A stretch of 6,140 nt of DNA, taken from assembly GCA_028683685.1 (NCBI GenBank), contig JAQUHH010000151.1, positions 1 through 6,140 of the forward strand. Reading direction: 5' to 3'. This DNA comes from Bacteroidales bacterium. Lineage in GTDB: Bacteria; Bacteroidota; Bacteroidia; Bacteroidales; WCHB1-69. Numbering within the stretch: the first letter of the stretch is position 1; the number at the start of each line of letters is the position of its first letter. The notes under the pieces are model-generated. The model saw only the letters and a list, made by a program, of their open reading frames with translations, searched no databases and was not told the DNA's origin. This document shows positions 1-6,119 of this stretch, piece after piece. A program made the translations under genes and the position numbers.

Positions 1-25
1 TTTGAAAAATCGTTTTGAAGTAATT

Positions 26-54
26 AAAAAAAAGCTCTTGAGATTACAAGAGCT
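26..54 (-). terminator. Rho-independent terminator of the small lipoprotein gene
   Basis: A perfect 8-bp inverted repeat, AGCTCTTG (33-40) and CAAGAGCT (47-54), encloses a 6-base loop. Read on the minus strand it is followed by seven T residues (complement of 26-32). It begins 8 bases beyond the stop codon of the minus-strand lipoprotein gene. This is the classic stem plus U-tract layout of an intrinsic terminator. Confidence 0.88.
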
Positions 55-62
55 TAATGTTT

Positions 63-284
63 TTACTTTAATTTGCAATCAAAGTTTGTAGCACCTGGCA
101 AACGATAGTTGGTACACGCATCTTTTGCTTGGCTTTTCGTTGAATTATTATACGGTACTTCAACGCGTTCTGGTGTTCCTAATACACTCGTATAGTTACA
201 TTCACATACATAATCTTTTTTGCAAGAGCTCATAGCAATAGCAGAAATTGCTAAAACACTTAAAATAACGAAGGTTTTTTTCAT
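63..284 (-). CDS. Small cysteine-rich lipoprotein, function unknown
   Basis: Predicted 73-residue lipoprotein of unknown function. The N-terminus MKKTFVILSVLAISAIAM is a positively charged, hydrophobic type II signal peptide. It ends in a lipobox-like MSSC, so Cys21 would be lipidated and become residue 1 of the mature protein. The following KKD is typical of Bacteroidota lipoproteins, and charged residues just after the cysteine can direct export to the cell surface in this phylum (family knowledge; not provable here). The mature part has only about 50 residues and contains four further cysteines (27, 29, 57, 70), which could form two disulfides in the periplasm or outside the cell. The frame stays open upstream to 413, with possible ATGs at 308 and 413. 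The start at 284 is preferred because it gives the signal peptide directly and because a good -7 box sits at 309-316, inside the longer versions. The gene stands alone: it has its own promoter and terminator, and its neighbour is divergent. No catalytic motif is recognised. Confidence 0.8.
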   Translation of the reverse strand: MKKTFVILSVLAISAIAMSSCKKDYVCECNYTSVLGTPERVEVPYNNSTKSQAKDACTNYRLPGATNFDCKLK

Positions 285-308
285 GGAATTATTTTTTAAT
301 TGAATCAT

Positions 309-334
309 CAAATATATATAAAAATCAATCTCAA
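309..334 (-). promoter_or_regulatory. Putative Bacteroidota promoter for the small lipoprotein
   Basis: Read on the minus strand, TATATTTG (complement of 309-316) matches the Bacteroidota -7 consensus TAnnTTTG exactly. A TTG (complement of 332-334) could be the -33 element, but the 15-base spacing is shorter than the usual value of about 17-23. Transcription would start near 302 and give a leader of roughly 18 bases before the ATG at 284. The assignment rests on motif and position only. Confidence 0.5.
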
Positions 335-493
335 AATCGATTCTGATAAAAATTTTGTCAAGTCTAAATTTATATTTGACAGTATCCCAAATAAACACAG
401 TGGCTCTTTGCACAAATCATAACTGTTTGTCCAACATCTCTTCATTTTCATTACGAATGCACTCAAAGCAGAATTCTTTACTGAAATAATTTG

Positions 494-501
494 TATTTTT
501 G
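494..501 (+). promoter_or_regulatory. Putative -7 box for the trans-editing deacylase gene
   Basis: TATTTTTG matches the Bacteroidota -7 consensus TAnnTTTG exactly and lies 82 bases before the ATG at 584. It would give a start site near 508 and a leader of about 75 bases. I could not find a well-spaced TTG for the -33 element, so this rests on the -7 box alone. It is the only good candidate in the divergent intergenic region (285-583) for the plus strand. Confidence 0.45.
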
Positions 502-583
502 TGGCCAATAGCTACAATAGATCAATTAAATACTCGAAATCCAGTAAAAAAAAACAGAATGCGAATAAACAAAATTTAAAATT

Positions 584-1075
584 ATGAATGGAGATATTAA
601 CCTATACAAAACCCTTGACGAATTAGACATCCCTTTTGAGTATGTTGAGCATCCGCCTGCTCCTACAATTGAAGTTGCCATGAAATATTGGGAGGGCCAC
701 GATGCTACCCATTGTAAGAATATATTTTTCAGAAACCACAAAGGGAACAGGCATTATTTAGTAATTTTGGATTGCAAGCAAAATTTAAAAATCTCGGATT
801 TAGAACAACGTTTAAAACAAGGTAAACTCACTTTTGCCTCGGAGAAACGCCTGCACAAATACCTCAAATTAACTCCCGGATCAGTAACTCCTCTGGGATT
901 AATAAACGATACGGAAAATCATGTTCATGTTTTTTTTGACAAAAATCTTCTAAAAACAGAAAAGATAAGTTTCCACCCAAACATTAATACAGCTTCCCTT
1001 ATTTTCAAATTTAATGATTTTATGAAATTCATGGAACATTCAAAAAACAGCTATGAGTTTATTGAATTATACTAA
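584..1075 (+). CDS. YbaK/ProX-type Ala-tRNA(Pro) trans-editing deacylase (ProXp-ala / PrdX group)
   Basis: Free-standing 163-residue protein of the YbaK/aminoacyl-tRNA deacylase superfamily. The closest match I recognise is the PrdX/ProXp-ala group ('prolyl-tRNA synthetase associated domain'). These cytosolic enzymes hydrolyse alanine mischarged onto tRNA-Pro, backing up prolyl-tRNA synthetase when it lacks its own editing domain. Visible hallmarks are EHPPAPTIE (22-30), then HCKNIFFRNHKGNRHYLV (43-60) with Lys45, the family's conserved lysine, at the expected position. Next come LEQRLKQGKLTFASEKRL (73-90), the glycine-rich loop TPGSVTPLGLIND (97-109) carrying the GxxxP element, and HVHVFFD (113-119). 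The length is normal for a single-domain member. The ATG at 584 is the first in frame that yields the usual N-terminus. The gene is monocistronic, divergent from the lipoprotein and convergent with rocD. The fold assignment is secure. Alanine specificity, rather than cysteine or another amino acid, is inferred from subgroup resemblance. Confidence 0.9.
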   Translation: MNGDINLYKTLDELDIPFEYVEHPPAPTIEVAMKYWEGHDATHCKNIFFRNHKGNRHYLVILDCKQNLKISDLEQRLKQGKLTFASEKRLHKYLKLTPGSVTPLGLINDTENHVHVFFDKNLLKTEKISFHPNINTASLIFKFNDFMKFMEHSKNSYEFIELY

Positions 1076-1115
1076 AAAAAAACGGGCTTAGTTTTAAAAC
1101 AAAATTGTGATGTGT

Positions 1116-1235
1116 CTATTTATTCAATTCTAAATCTTCCCACCAAACCAGTTCGACACCGCTTACTGCATTGCCTGAAGGAAATTTAGAATTGAACGGA
1201 AAATAAAAAAACCAATAAAAAAGGGACATTTCCAT
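1116..1235 (-). other. Possible small ORF or gene remnant of 39 codons downstream of rocD, overlapping a long hairpin
   Basis: On the minus strand an ATG at 1235-1233 (a second one lies at 1229-1227) opens 39 codons ending at TAG (1118-1116). The translation looks protein-like. It has a hydrophobic aromatic start (SLFYWFFYFPF), then SGNAVSGVELVWWEDLELNK. The central 39 bases are about half G+C, well above the surrounding DNA. The start codons lie inside the rocD terminator hairpin, so expression as an independent gene is doubtful. A decayed C-terminal gene fragment, or a hairpin whose translation merely looks good, is equally possible. I recognise no family. The frame is the same as that of rocD, but stop codons at 1271-1269 and 1247-1245 separate them. 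Confidence 0.3.
1123..1196. repeat. Imperfect inverted repeat: 17-bp stem with one bulged base
   Basis: The left arm is 1123-1140 (TTCAATTCTAAAT, then C, then TTCC). The right arm is 1180-1196 (GGAA, then ATTTAGAATTGAA). They pair over 17 bp with only C1136 unpaired, enclosing a 39-base loop (1141-1179) that is about 51% G+C. There is no T-tract after the stem on the plus strand, so it does not read as an ordinary terminator for the 584-1075 gene. It may be a structured RNA element, a mobile-element remnant or a coincidence within a coding remnant. Confidence 0.6.
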
Positions 1236-1246
1236 GTCCCTTTTTT
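1217..1246. terminator. Bidirectional Rho-independent terminator between convergent genes
   Basis: GGGACAT (1223-1229) and ATGTCCC (1234-1240) form a perfect 7-bp stem with the 4-base loop TTCC. Six A residues (1217-1222) precede it and six T residues (1241-1246) follow it, so the structure carries a U-tract in either direction. It begins 22 bases after the rocD stop codon (minus strand) and lies about 140 bases after the plus-strand deacylase gene. It probably ends both transcripts. Confidence 0.9.
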
Positions 1247-1268
1247 AAAATTTATCTCTCAGAAAAAA

Positions 1269-2498
1269 TTAAACAGTTCTGATAGCTTCTTTAATAATTT
1301 CGATGGCATCCATCAATTGTTCATCGGTGATAACCAATGGAGGAGCAAAACGAATGATATGTTGGTGAGTTGGTTTTGCCAAAACGCCAAGTTCTTTCAT
1401 GCGAACACAAACGTCCCAAGCTTCTTTTCCATTTTTAGGACGAATAATAACGGCATTAAGAAGACCTTTACCACGAACCAATTCAATCATATCGCATTCC
1501 TTTTGGAAAGCAAGCATTTCGTTGCGGAAAATTTCGCCAAGACGCTCTGCTCTTTCGGCTAATTTTTCTTCACGAACCACTTCCAAAGCAGCCGTAGCAA
1601 CAGCACAGGCAACAGGATTTCCACCAAATGTAGAACCATGTTCGCCAGGTTTAATGCACAACATAATATCATCATCTGCCAATACTGCAGAAACGGGATA
1701 AACGCCTCCTGAAATTGCTTTTCCTAAAATCAAAACATCTGGTCTTACCCCCTCATGGTCGCAAGCTAAAAGCTTCCCTGTGCGAGCAATGCCAGATTGA
1801 ACTTCGTCAGCCATAAATAATACGTTTTTGGCTTTACATAAGTCATAAGCTTTTTTCAAATATCCATCATCGGGAACATACACCCCAGCTTCCCCTTGAA
1901 TAGGCTCTACAAGGAAACCAGCAACGTTTGGATCTTCCAAAGCTTTAGCTAAAGCATCGGTATCATTGTAAGGTATTTTTATAAATCCGGGAGTATATGG
2001 ACCAAATCCACCATAAGAATCTGGATCTGTACTCATCGAAATAATAGTAATGGTTCTACCATGGAAGTTTCCTTCACAAACAATAATTTTCGCTTGATTA
2101 TCTGGCACCCCTTTTTTCATATAAGCCCATTTACGGCATAACTTCAATGCAGTTTCATCAGCTTCTGCACCTGAATTCATGGGTAAAACTTTATCGTAGC
2201 CAAAATACTCCGTAATGTATTTTTCATAAATACCCAATTGGTCGCTATGAAAAGCTCTGGAAGTTAAGGTACATTTACGTGCTTGTTCGATCATTGCATC
2301 TACAATTTTTGGATGACAATGCCCTTGATTTACAGCCGAATAAGCGGAAAGAAAATCATAATATTGTTTTCCTTCAACGTCCCATGCTAAAGCACCTTTG
2401 GCTTTTGCAAAAACCACTCCAAGTGGATGATAATTGTGTGCTCCGTATTTTAATTCTAATTCGATAGCTTGAGCTGAGCTTTTAACTTGTTCAATCAT
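1269..2498 (-). CDS. rocD: Ornithine aminotransferase (ornithine-oxo-acid transaminase)
   Basis: A 409-residue, PLP-dependent class III aminotransferase. It converts L-ornithine and 2-oxoglutarate to glutamate 5-semialdehyde and glutamate in the cytosol, linking arginine/ornithine breakdown to proline and glutamate. Numbering from the ATG at 2498, the PLP lysine is Lys260 in ILGKAISGG. The cofactor aspartate is Asp231 in ADEVQSG. Phosphate-binding loops are NSGAEADE (108-115) and GSTFGGNP (288-295). Residues matching the ornithine-binding set of the human enzyme are present: Tyr23 (HNYHPLG), Tyr53 (LSAYSAVNQGHCHP), Arg148 (GNFHGRT) and Glu202 (VEPIQGEAG). These separate it from acetylornithine and GABA aminotransferases. 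The frame is open up to 2603, but the start at 2498 (MIEQVKSS) gives normal family length. The extra 35 codons are low-complexity and contain the likely promoter. The gene is monocistronic, with the terminator at 1217-1246. No frameshift or missing catalytic residue is seen. Confidence 0.95.
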   Translation of the reverse strand: MIEQVKSSAQAIELELKYGAHNYHPLGVVFAKAKGALAWDVEGKQYYDFLSAYSAVNQGHCHPKIVDAMIEQARKCTLTSRAFHSDQLGIYEKYITEYFGYDKVLPMNSGAEADETALKLCRKWAYMKKGVPDNQAKIIVCEGNFHGRTITIISMSTDPDSYGGFGPYTPGFIKIPYNDTDALAKALEDPNVAGFLVEPIQGEAGVYVPDDGYLKKAYDLCKAKNVLFMADEVQSGIARTGKLLACDHEGVRPDVLILGKAISGGVYPVSAVLADDDIMLCIKPGEHGSTFGGNPVACAVATAALEVVREEKLAERAERLGEIFRNEMLAFQKECDMIELVRGKGLLNAVIIRPKNGKEAWDVCVRMKELGVLAKPTHQHIIRFAPPLVITDEQLMDAIEIIKEAIRTV

Positions 2499-2536
2499 AA
2501 TTTTATAATTTCTAGGTTGTTTACAGTAATTCAATG

Positions 2537-2544
2537 CAAATATA
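2537..2544 (-). promoter_or_regulatory. Putative -7 box of the rocD promoter
   Basis: On the minus strand TATATTTG (complement of 2537-2544), followed by C, matches the Bacteroidota -7 consensus TAnnTTTG exactly. It would start transcription near 2530, about 32 bases before the ATG at 2498. I found no clear TTG at -33. It lies inside the open frame upstream of 2498, which argues against any longer rocD start. Confidence 0.5.
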
Positions 2545-2700
2545 ATAATTAAACTTACACCGTTATAATTTGAGTTTTTTTTAGGCATTTTAAACAAATT
2601 CATTTTTCAAAATCCTTTCAGTTCAGCCTCTTTTAATCCTCATAAAAATCAGCAAAGGAAGTAGAACTACATAACTGTCTGATAAAATGTATTTTATATG

Positions 2701-2725
2701 AGATTCTGACCCACGGGAGAAATCT
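2701..2725 (-). terminator. Hairpin just downstream of the aminotransferase gene, possible weak terminator or dispersed repeat
   Basis: AGATTC (2701-2706) pairs with GAAATCT (2719-2725, one bulged base), and CC/GG can pair inside. The element lies 6 bases past the aminotransferase stop codon. No T-tract follows on the minus strand, so it is at best a weak intrinsic terminator. A separate AT-only dyad, ATAAAAT-GT-ATTTTAT (2682-2697), lies just beyond it and could help pausing. The wording AGATTTCTCCC with a partly complementary right half resembles short repeats scattered between genes in many bacteria, but that resemblance is from memory. Confidence 0.35.
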
Positions 2726-2731
2726 TATGAA

Positions 2732-3862
2732 TTAATTTAACACAAAGCTTTTCAATCCTTCTATCGCCAATTTTAATTCATGTTCGGGTCGAGCAATATT
2801 GATTCGAATGTAGGAAGTAGCATTCTTTGAAAAATGAATTCCAGGAACTACCGCAATTTTTTCTTTTTCGTATAGCTTTTCCGCAAAATCAAACCCACAT
2901 TTGAATTTACTTGGCAATTGTGCCCAAATAAAATATCCACCTTCAATCGATGGAATAACAAAGTCCATTTTTTTTAATTCGGGAATAAATAACGAAAAAG
3001 CAGCATTTACCTGATTGCGAAGCCATGCAATATAATCGATGCCTCCATTATTCTCTTCCAAGTAATCAATTAGAGCCTCTTGCAAAACCGATGGCACGCA
3101 CAAACCGGTGTAGTCGTGCATGCTGCGAATGCCTTTCATGTGCGTAGAATCAGCGATTAAATAGCCAATTCTCCAACCTGTAATGGACAATAATTTTGAA
3201 AAACTATTCACATAAATATATCGTTTCCCGAAATTCTTCAAGCCCTGATACGGTTTGCTTTGTGTATATAATTCCTGGTAAACAGCATCAAAAATAATGT
3301 AAAAATCAAGTTCTTCAGACATCAAACAAAGTGTATCCAGTTCTTTTTCTGAAAACATTCTCCCGTATGGATTTCCAGGAGAACTAAGAAATAAAAGCTT
3401 TACATTATTTTTTTTAACCATGGTTACAAGGGATTCAAAATCAATTGAATTTTGAGAATAATCTGAAAAAGAGACATATTTCACCCCAAAATGTTCGGGC
3501 AATCGACTGTAACTCTCGTATGCGGGATCAAAAGAAAGCACCGAAAACTCCTGTTTAAAAAACTGAGTAAAGTATAAAAAAAGCAATGACAGAGCTTCTG
3601 TGGCTCCATTGGTAATCAACACATCATCTCTGGTAATTTGAAGTTCATTTTCAAAAGAATGAGCAATAAAATCAGCCAATCTAAAATTTCCCGTTCCAGG
3701 GGGATATTGATGCACATTTTTAAACGATGCTTTACGCAAAGATTCCAACAATTCAGCTGGTGGTTCATAACCCGGAATACCTTGAGCCAGATTGATTCCA
3801 CCGCCCTCTTTTACTTTAGAACTCATATAACCAATCAATGAACCTTGGGGTAAACAACTCAT
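2732..3862 (-). CDS. PLP-dependent aminotransferase, class I/II (fold type I)
   Basis: A 376-residue cytosolic transaminase of the class I/II family (subgroup I-gamma, which includes methionine/aromatic YbdL-like and kynurenine aminotransferases). Landmarks run in the usual order. INLAQGIPGYEPP (23-35) is the N-terminal substrate strap. NGATEAL (85-91) is a cofactor phosphate loop, and FDPAYESY (111-118) carries the ring-stacking tyrosine. SSPGNPYG (160-167) has the conserved Asn164. FDAVYQELY (191-199) has Asp192 and Tyr195. SFSKLLSITGWRIGY (220-234) has the PLP lysine Lys223 and the phosphate-binding Arg231. YIRINIA (351-357) has Arg353, which should grip the substrate carboxylate. All key residues are intact and the length is normal. 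The exact amino-acid substrate cannot be read from the sequence. The start at 3862 is only 6 bases after the protease stop codon, so the two genes are very probably co-transcribed, with the aminotransferase second. Confidence 0.9.
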   Translation of the reverse strand: MSCLPQGSLIGYMSSKVKEGGGINLAQGIPGYEPPAELLESLRKASFKNVHQYPPGTGNFRLADFIAHSFENELQITRDDVLITNGATEALSLLFLYFTQFFKQEFSVLSFDPAYESYSRLPEHFGVKYVSFSDYSQNSIDFESLVTMVKKNNVKLLFLSSPGNPYGRMFSEKELDTLCLMSEELDFYIIFDAVYQELYTQSKPYQGLKNFGKRYIYVNSFSKLLSITGWRIGYLIADSTHMKGIRSMHDYTGLCVPSVLQEALIDYLEENNGGIDYIAWLRNQVNAAFSLFIPELKKMDFVIPSIEGGYFIWAQLPSKFKCGFDFAEKLYEKEKIAVVPGIHFSKNATSYIRINIARPEHELKLAIEGLKSFVLN

Positions 3863-3868
3863 AATAAA

Positions 3869-6040
3869 CTACTTTTTAATCACTAATTTTTGAACGGATT
3901 GTTGATTGTTTTCGGCTTGAATATAAACGAAATAAAAACCTTCGTTCAAGAAACCAACATCAACATTATCAGAAACATAATTGCTATTGTAACAGATTTT
4001 CCCCAACATATCATAAATAGTTACATTCGAAGGTTTAAAATCAAAATTATAAATCAAAGAAAAGTAGCTATTTGCTGGATTTGGAAAAATCATACAGGCG
4101 TCATTTTTCTGATAATAAGCCACTTGTTGAGTTTCTAAAGCTTTTTTAATGGCCGGATACGCACTTAGTTTTCCAAACCCCCAATGCGTGGAACCATTCG
4201 GGGGAATTGTTCCGGTTCGGATGTCTTCGCGTGCCGTTTCGAGTAAAATTTGTTTGATTTGTTGAGAACTTAAAGATGGATTTGCTTCGAGCATAAGAGC
4301 CACCACTCCTGCAACCACAGGTCCAGACATAGAAGTGCCCGAAAACTTTACAAAGGAATAATCTCGTCCTTCAAAAGAGACCGTTTCAACGATATCCATG
4401 GACGAAAAAGCTTGGGTTGTAAAAGATGAAATTGATGAAACAACACTAACTCCTGGTGCCGAAATATCAGGTTTAACACGCTCATCAAGCGTAGGTCCTT
4501 TGCTTGAAAAAGAGGCAAGAGAGCCACCTACCATATTTCCATTTGGCAAAAATGTTTCTTTGTTGTGGGCTGCCACACTGATGGCCGAGCTTGCTGCAGC
4601 AGGTTCGCCCACGCTGTAGTCAGAATCGCCAGCAGAATATTCTGAATTGGGTGCAAAAAAGGGACTTCCCCAATTGCCGACCCCATTTGTTAGCTCAATA
4701 ACATTCCACAAATGCAAAGTTCCCGACTCCGCATTTGCTTTCAACACAATTTTATTTGTTGAATTTCGATTGCTCATCCGCAAATGAATATGAGGTCGTT
4801 GATTTAATGGATTTTCGGATTCTAAAATATAATTGTAAAATATGGTATCCTGATTTACAACTAAAAAATCTTCAAAATATCCATTCAAATCAGAAGTACG
4901 AATTGGATCGGATTGAACCAAAGTCTGATACGAATTATCGGTAACATGGATTTCAATTTGAAAATCAACCTCTTCTTCTCCCCACATGGTAATGGCTTGT
5001 CCCCACATTGTTGGATAATACGAATAGGCATCAAAACCAACCACTGTTTTAAGTGTGTCCTGCATATTTGAAAATTCTTTTTTCAGATGCAAATCTTCAT
5101 CACCATTATTGCCTCCACTGGTAACAAAAACAACTCCTTGCGACGAAAGCGTATCAATAGCACGACTTAAAAGCGAATTTCCATCCAAAGTTCCAAACCA
5201 ATACAATCCCCAACTCATATTGACCACCAAGCGTTTTTGGTAGGTTTCGGCATTTTCTTTCATCCAATTAAAAGCATCTAAAACAGCTGCTTCATCAATT
5301 AAGAAAGTAGCGAACATAAAATTGGCGTCGTAGGCCACGCCTCTGTATTTTGTTCCAGCACCGCTCCCACCCGCAATTCCAGCTACATGCGACCCATGAG
5401 TTGCTCTCTCATAGATATTCATTGTATCGCACTGAGCAGCAAGAAGTTCAAACTCCCCAACAAATTCAGTACCATACGAAAATCCTGCGGGGGCAGGACC
5501 GGATTCTTTAAACTGATCCCAAGCTTTCAAAATGCGAGTTTGTTGCAATAAAGTATCATAAAACATGGGATGCGTATAGTCAAATCCCCAATCTGTAATG
5601 CCAATAATAACATCTTTTCCACTAAAGCCAGAAGGCAGATTTATTCCTTGATGAACACTGTCAATCCGAGCATCTATTACTGTTTTGTGTAAGTTTTTTG
5701 ATATTTTTCGAGGCCTTTCCATATATGAAATTCCAGGAATGCTTTGTTTTTGTATAATGATATTTTCAGGAACAAAAAGAGTCACAATATCTCCTACTTT
5801 GGTTCGTAAAATAATATTATTTTCTTTTAGAAATTGCTCCGAAAAATGGGAGTCTATTTGAGCAATCACAGAAACATAAGAAAGCTTGTTTTCCGGAAAA
5901 ACTTGATTCTTTTCCGAAATATTGAAATCAACTTGATGATTTACATTTATTTGGTCAAAGAAAAGACTATAACAAGTCTGAGCCTGAACTGAAATTGCGA
6001 TTAATAAAAATAAAGCAATTAATACAGAATGTTTTTTCAT
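3869..6040 (-). CDS. Secreted subtilisin-family (S8) serine protease with C-terminal T9SS type A sorting domain
   Basis: A 723-residue secreted endopeptidase. From the ATG at 6040, MKKHSVLIALFLLIAISVQA is a type I signal peptide, with cleavage likely after Ala20. Residues ~21-130 form an N-terminal prodomain-like region (YVSVIAQID at 55-63). The S8 domain follows with an intact catalytic triad: Asp150 (GITDWGFDYTHP), His215 (THGSHVAGIAGG) and Ser570 (SGTSMSGPVVAG). The oxyanion asparagine is Asn311 (SGGNNGD). About 260 residues separate Asn311 and Ser570, more than in plain subtilisins. The extra, beta-rich piece (~325-465) resembles the insert of CspA-like S8 peptidases (inference). The last ~70 residues (IFPNPANSYFSL, then VTIYDMLGK, ending KLVIKK) are a type A T9SS sorting domain, normally removed after transport across the outer membrane, with the protease then released or anchored on the surface. 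An ATG 6 codons upstream (6058) would only lengthen the signal peptide's N-region. It is the first gene of a probable operon with the aminotransferase. Confidence 0.93.
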   Translation of the reverse strand: MKKHSVLIALFLLIAISVQAQTCYSLFFDQINVNHQVDFNISEKNQVFPENKLSYVSVIAQIDSHFSEQFLKENNIILRTKVGDIVTLFVPENIIIQKQSIPGISYMERPRKISKNLHKTVIDARIDSVHQGINLPSGFSGKDVIIGITDWGFDYTHPMFYDTLLQQTRILKAWDQFKESGPAPAGFSYGTEFVGEFELLAAQCDTMNIYERATHGSHVAGIAGGSGAGTKYRGVAYDANFMFATFLIDEAAVLDAFNWMKENAETYQKRLVVNMSWGLYWFGTLDGNSLLSRAIDTLSSQGVVFVTSGGNNGDEDLHLKKEFSNMQDTLKTVVGFDAYSYYPTMWGQAITMWGEEEVDFQIEIHVTDNSYQTLVQSDPIRTSDLNGYFEDFLVVNQDTIFYNYILESENPLNQRPHIHLRMSNRNSTNKIVLKANAESGTLHLWNVIELTNGVGNWGSPFFAPNSEYSAGDSDYSVGEPAAASSAISVAAHNKETFLPNGNMVGGSLASFSSKGPTLDERVKPDISAPGVSVVSSISSFTTQAFSSMDIVETVSFEGRDYSFVKFSGTSMSGPVVAGVVALMLEANPSLSSQQIKQILLETAREDIRTGTIPPNGSTHWGFGKLSAYPAIKKALETQQVAYYQKNDACMIFPNPANSYFSLIYNFDFKPSNVTIYDMLGKICYNSNYVSDNVDVGFLNEGFYFVYIQAENNQQSVQKLVIKK

Positions 6041-6092
6041 AGTAGATATTTTTGACAAATTGATACTAAACGCAATTTGATGTATATTTTAT

Positions 6093-6119
6093 CAAATGTA
6101 CAAAAAAAAGTTTTTGCAA
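6093..6119 (-). promoter_or_regulatory. Putative promoter of the protease-aminotransferase operon
   Basis: On the minus strand TACATTTG (complement of 6093-6100) fits the Bacteroidota -7 consensus TAnnTTTG, and TTG (complement of 6117-6119) lies 16 bases upstream as a candidate -33 element. The predicted start site is near 6086, leaving a leader of about 45 bases before the ATG at 6040. The assignment rests on motif and position only. Confidence 0.5.

Noticed and set aside
308..508. 66-codon minus-strand open frame upstream of the lipoprotein gene
   Set aside because: It overlaps the promoters of both flanking genes, has no recognisable domain, and its composition matches random AT-rich sequence.
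526..741. 71-codon minus-strand frame opposite the start of the deacylase gene
   Set aside because: It is antisense to a well-supported coding region and has no motif of its own.
1081..1100. Possible terminator immediately after the plus-strand deacylase gene
   Set aside because: Only AAAAC/GTTTT can pair around a GGGCTTA loop and there is no T-tract. The strong bidirectional hairpin at 1217-1246 is a better candidate.
1399..1701. 100-codon plus-strand frame inside rocD
   Set aside because: It is an antisense shadow of rocD, whose translation carries all the catalytic motifs.
5055..5243. 62-codon plus-strand frame inside the protease gene
   Set aside because: It is an antisense shadow of the S8 domain and has no recognisable product.
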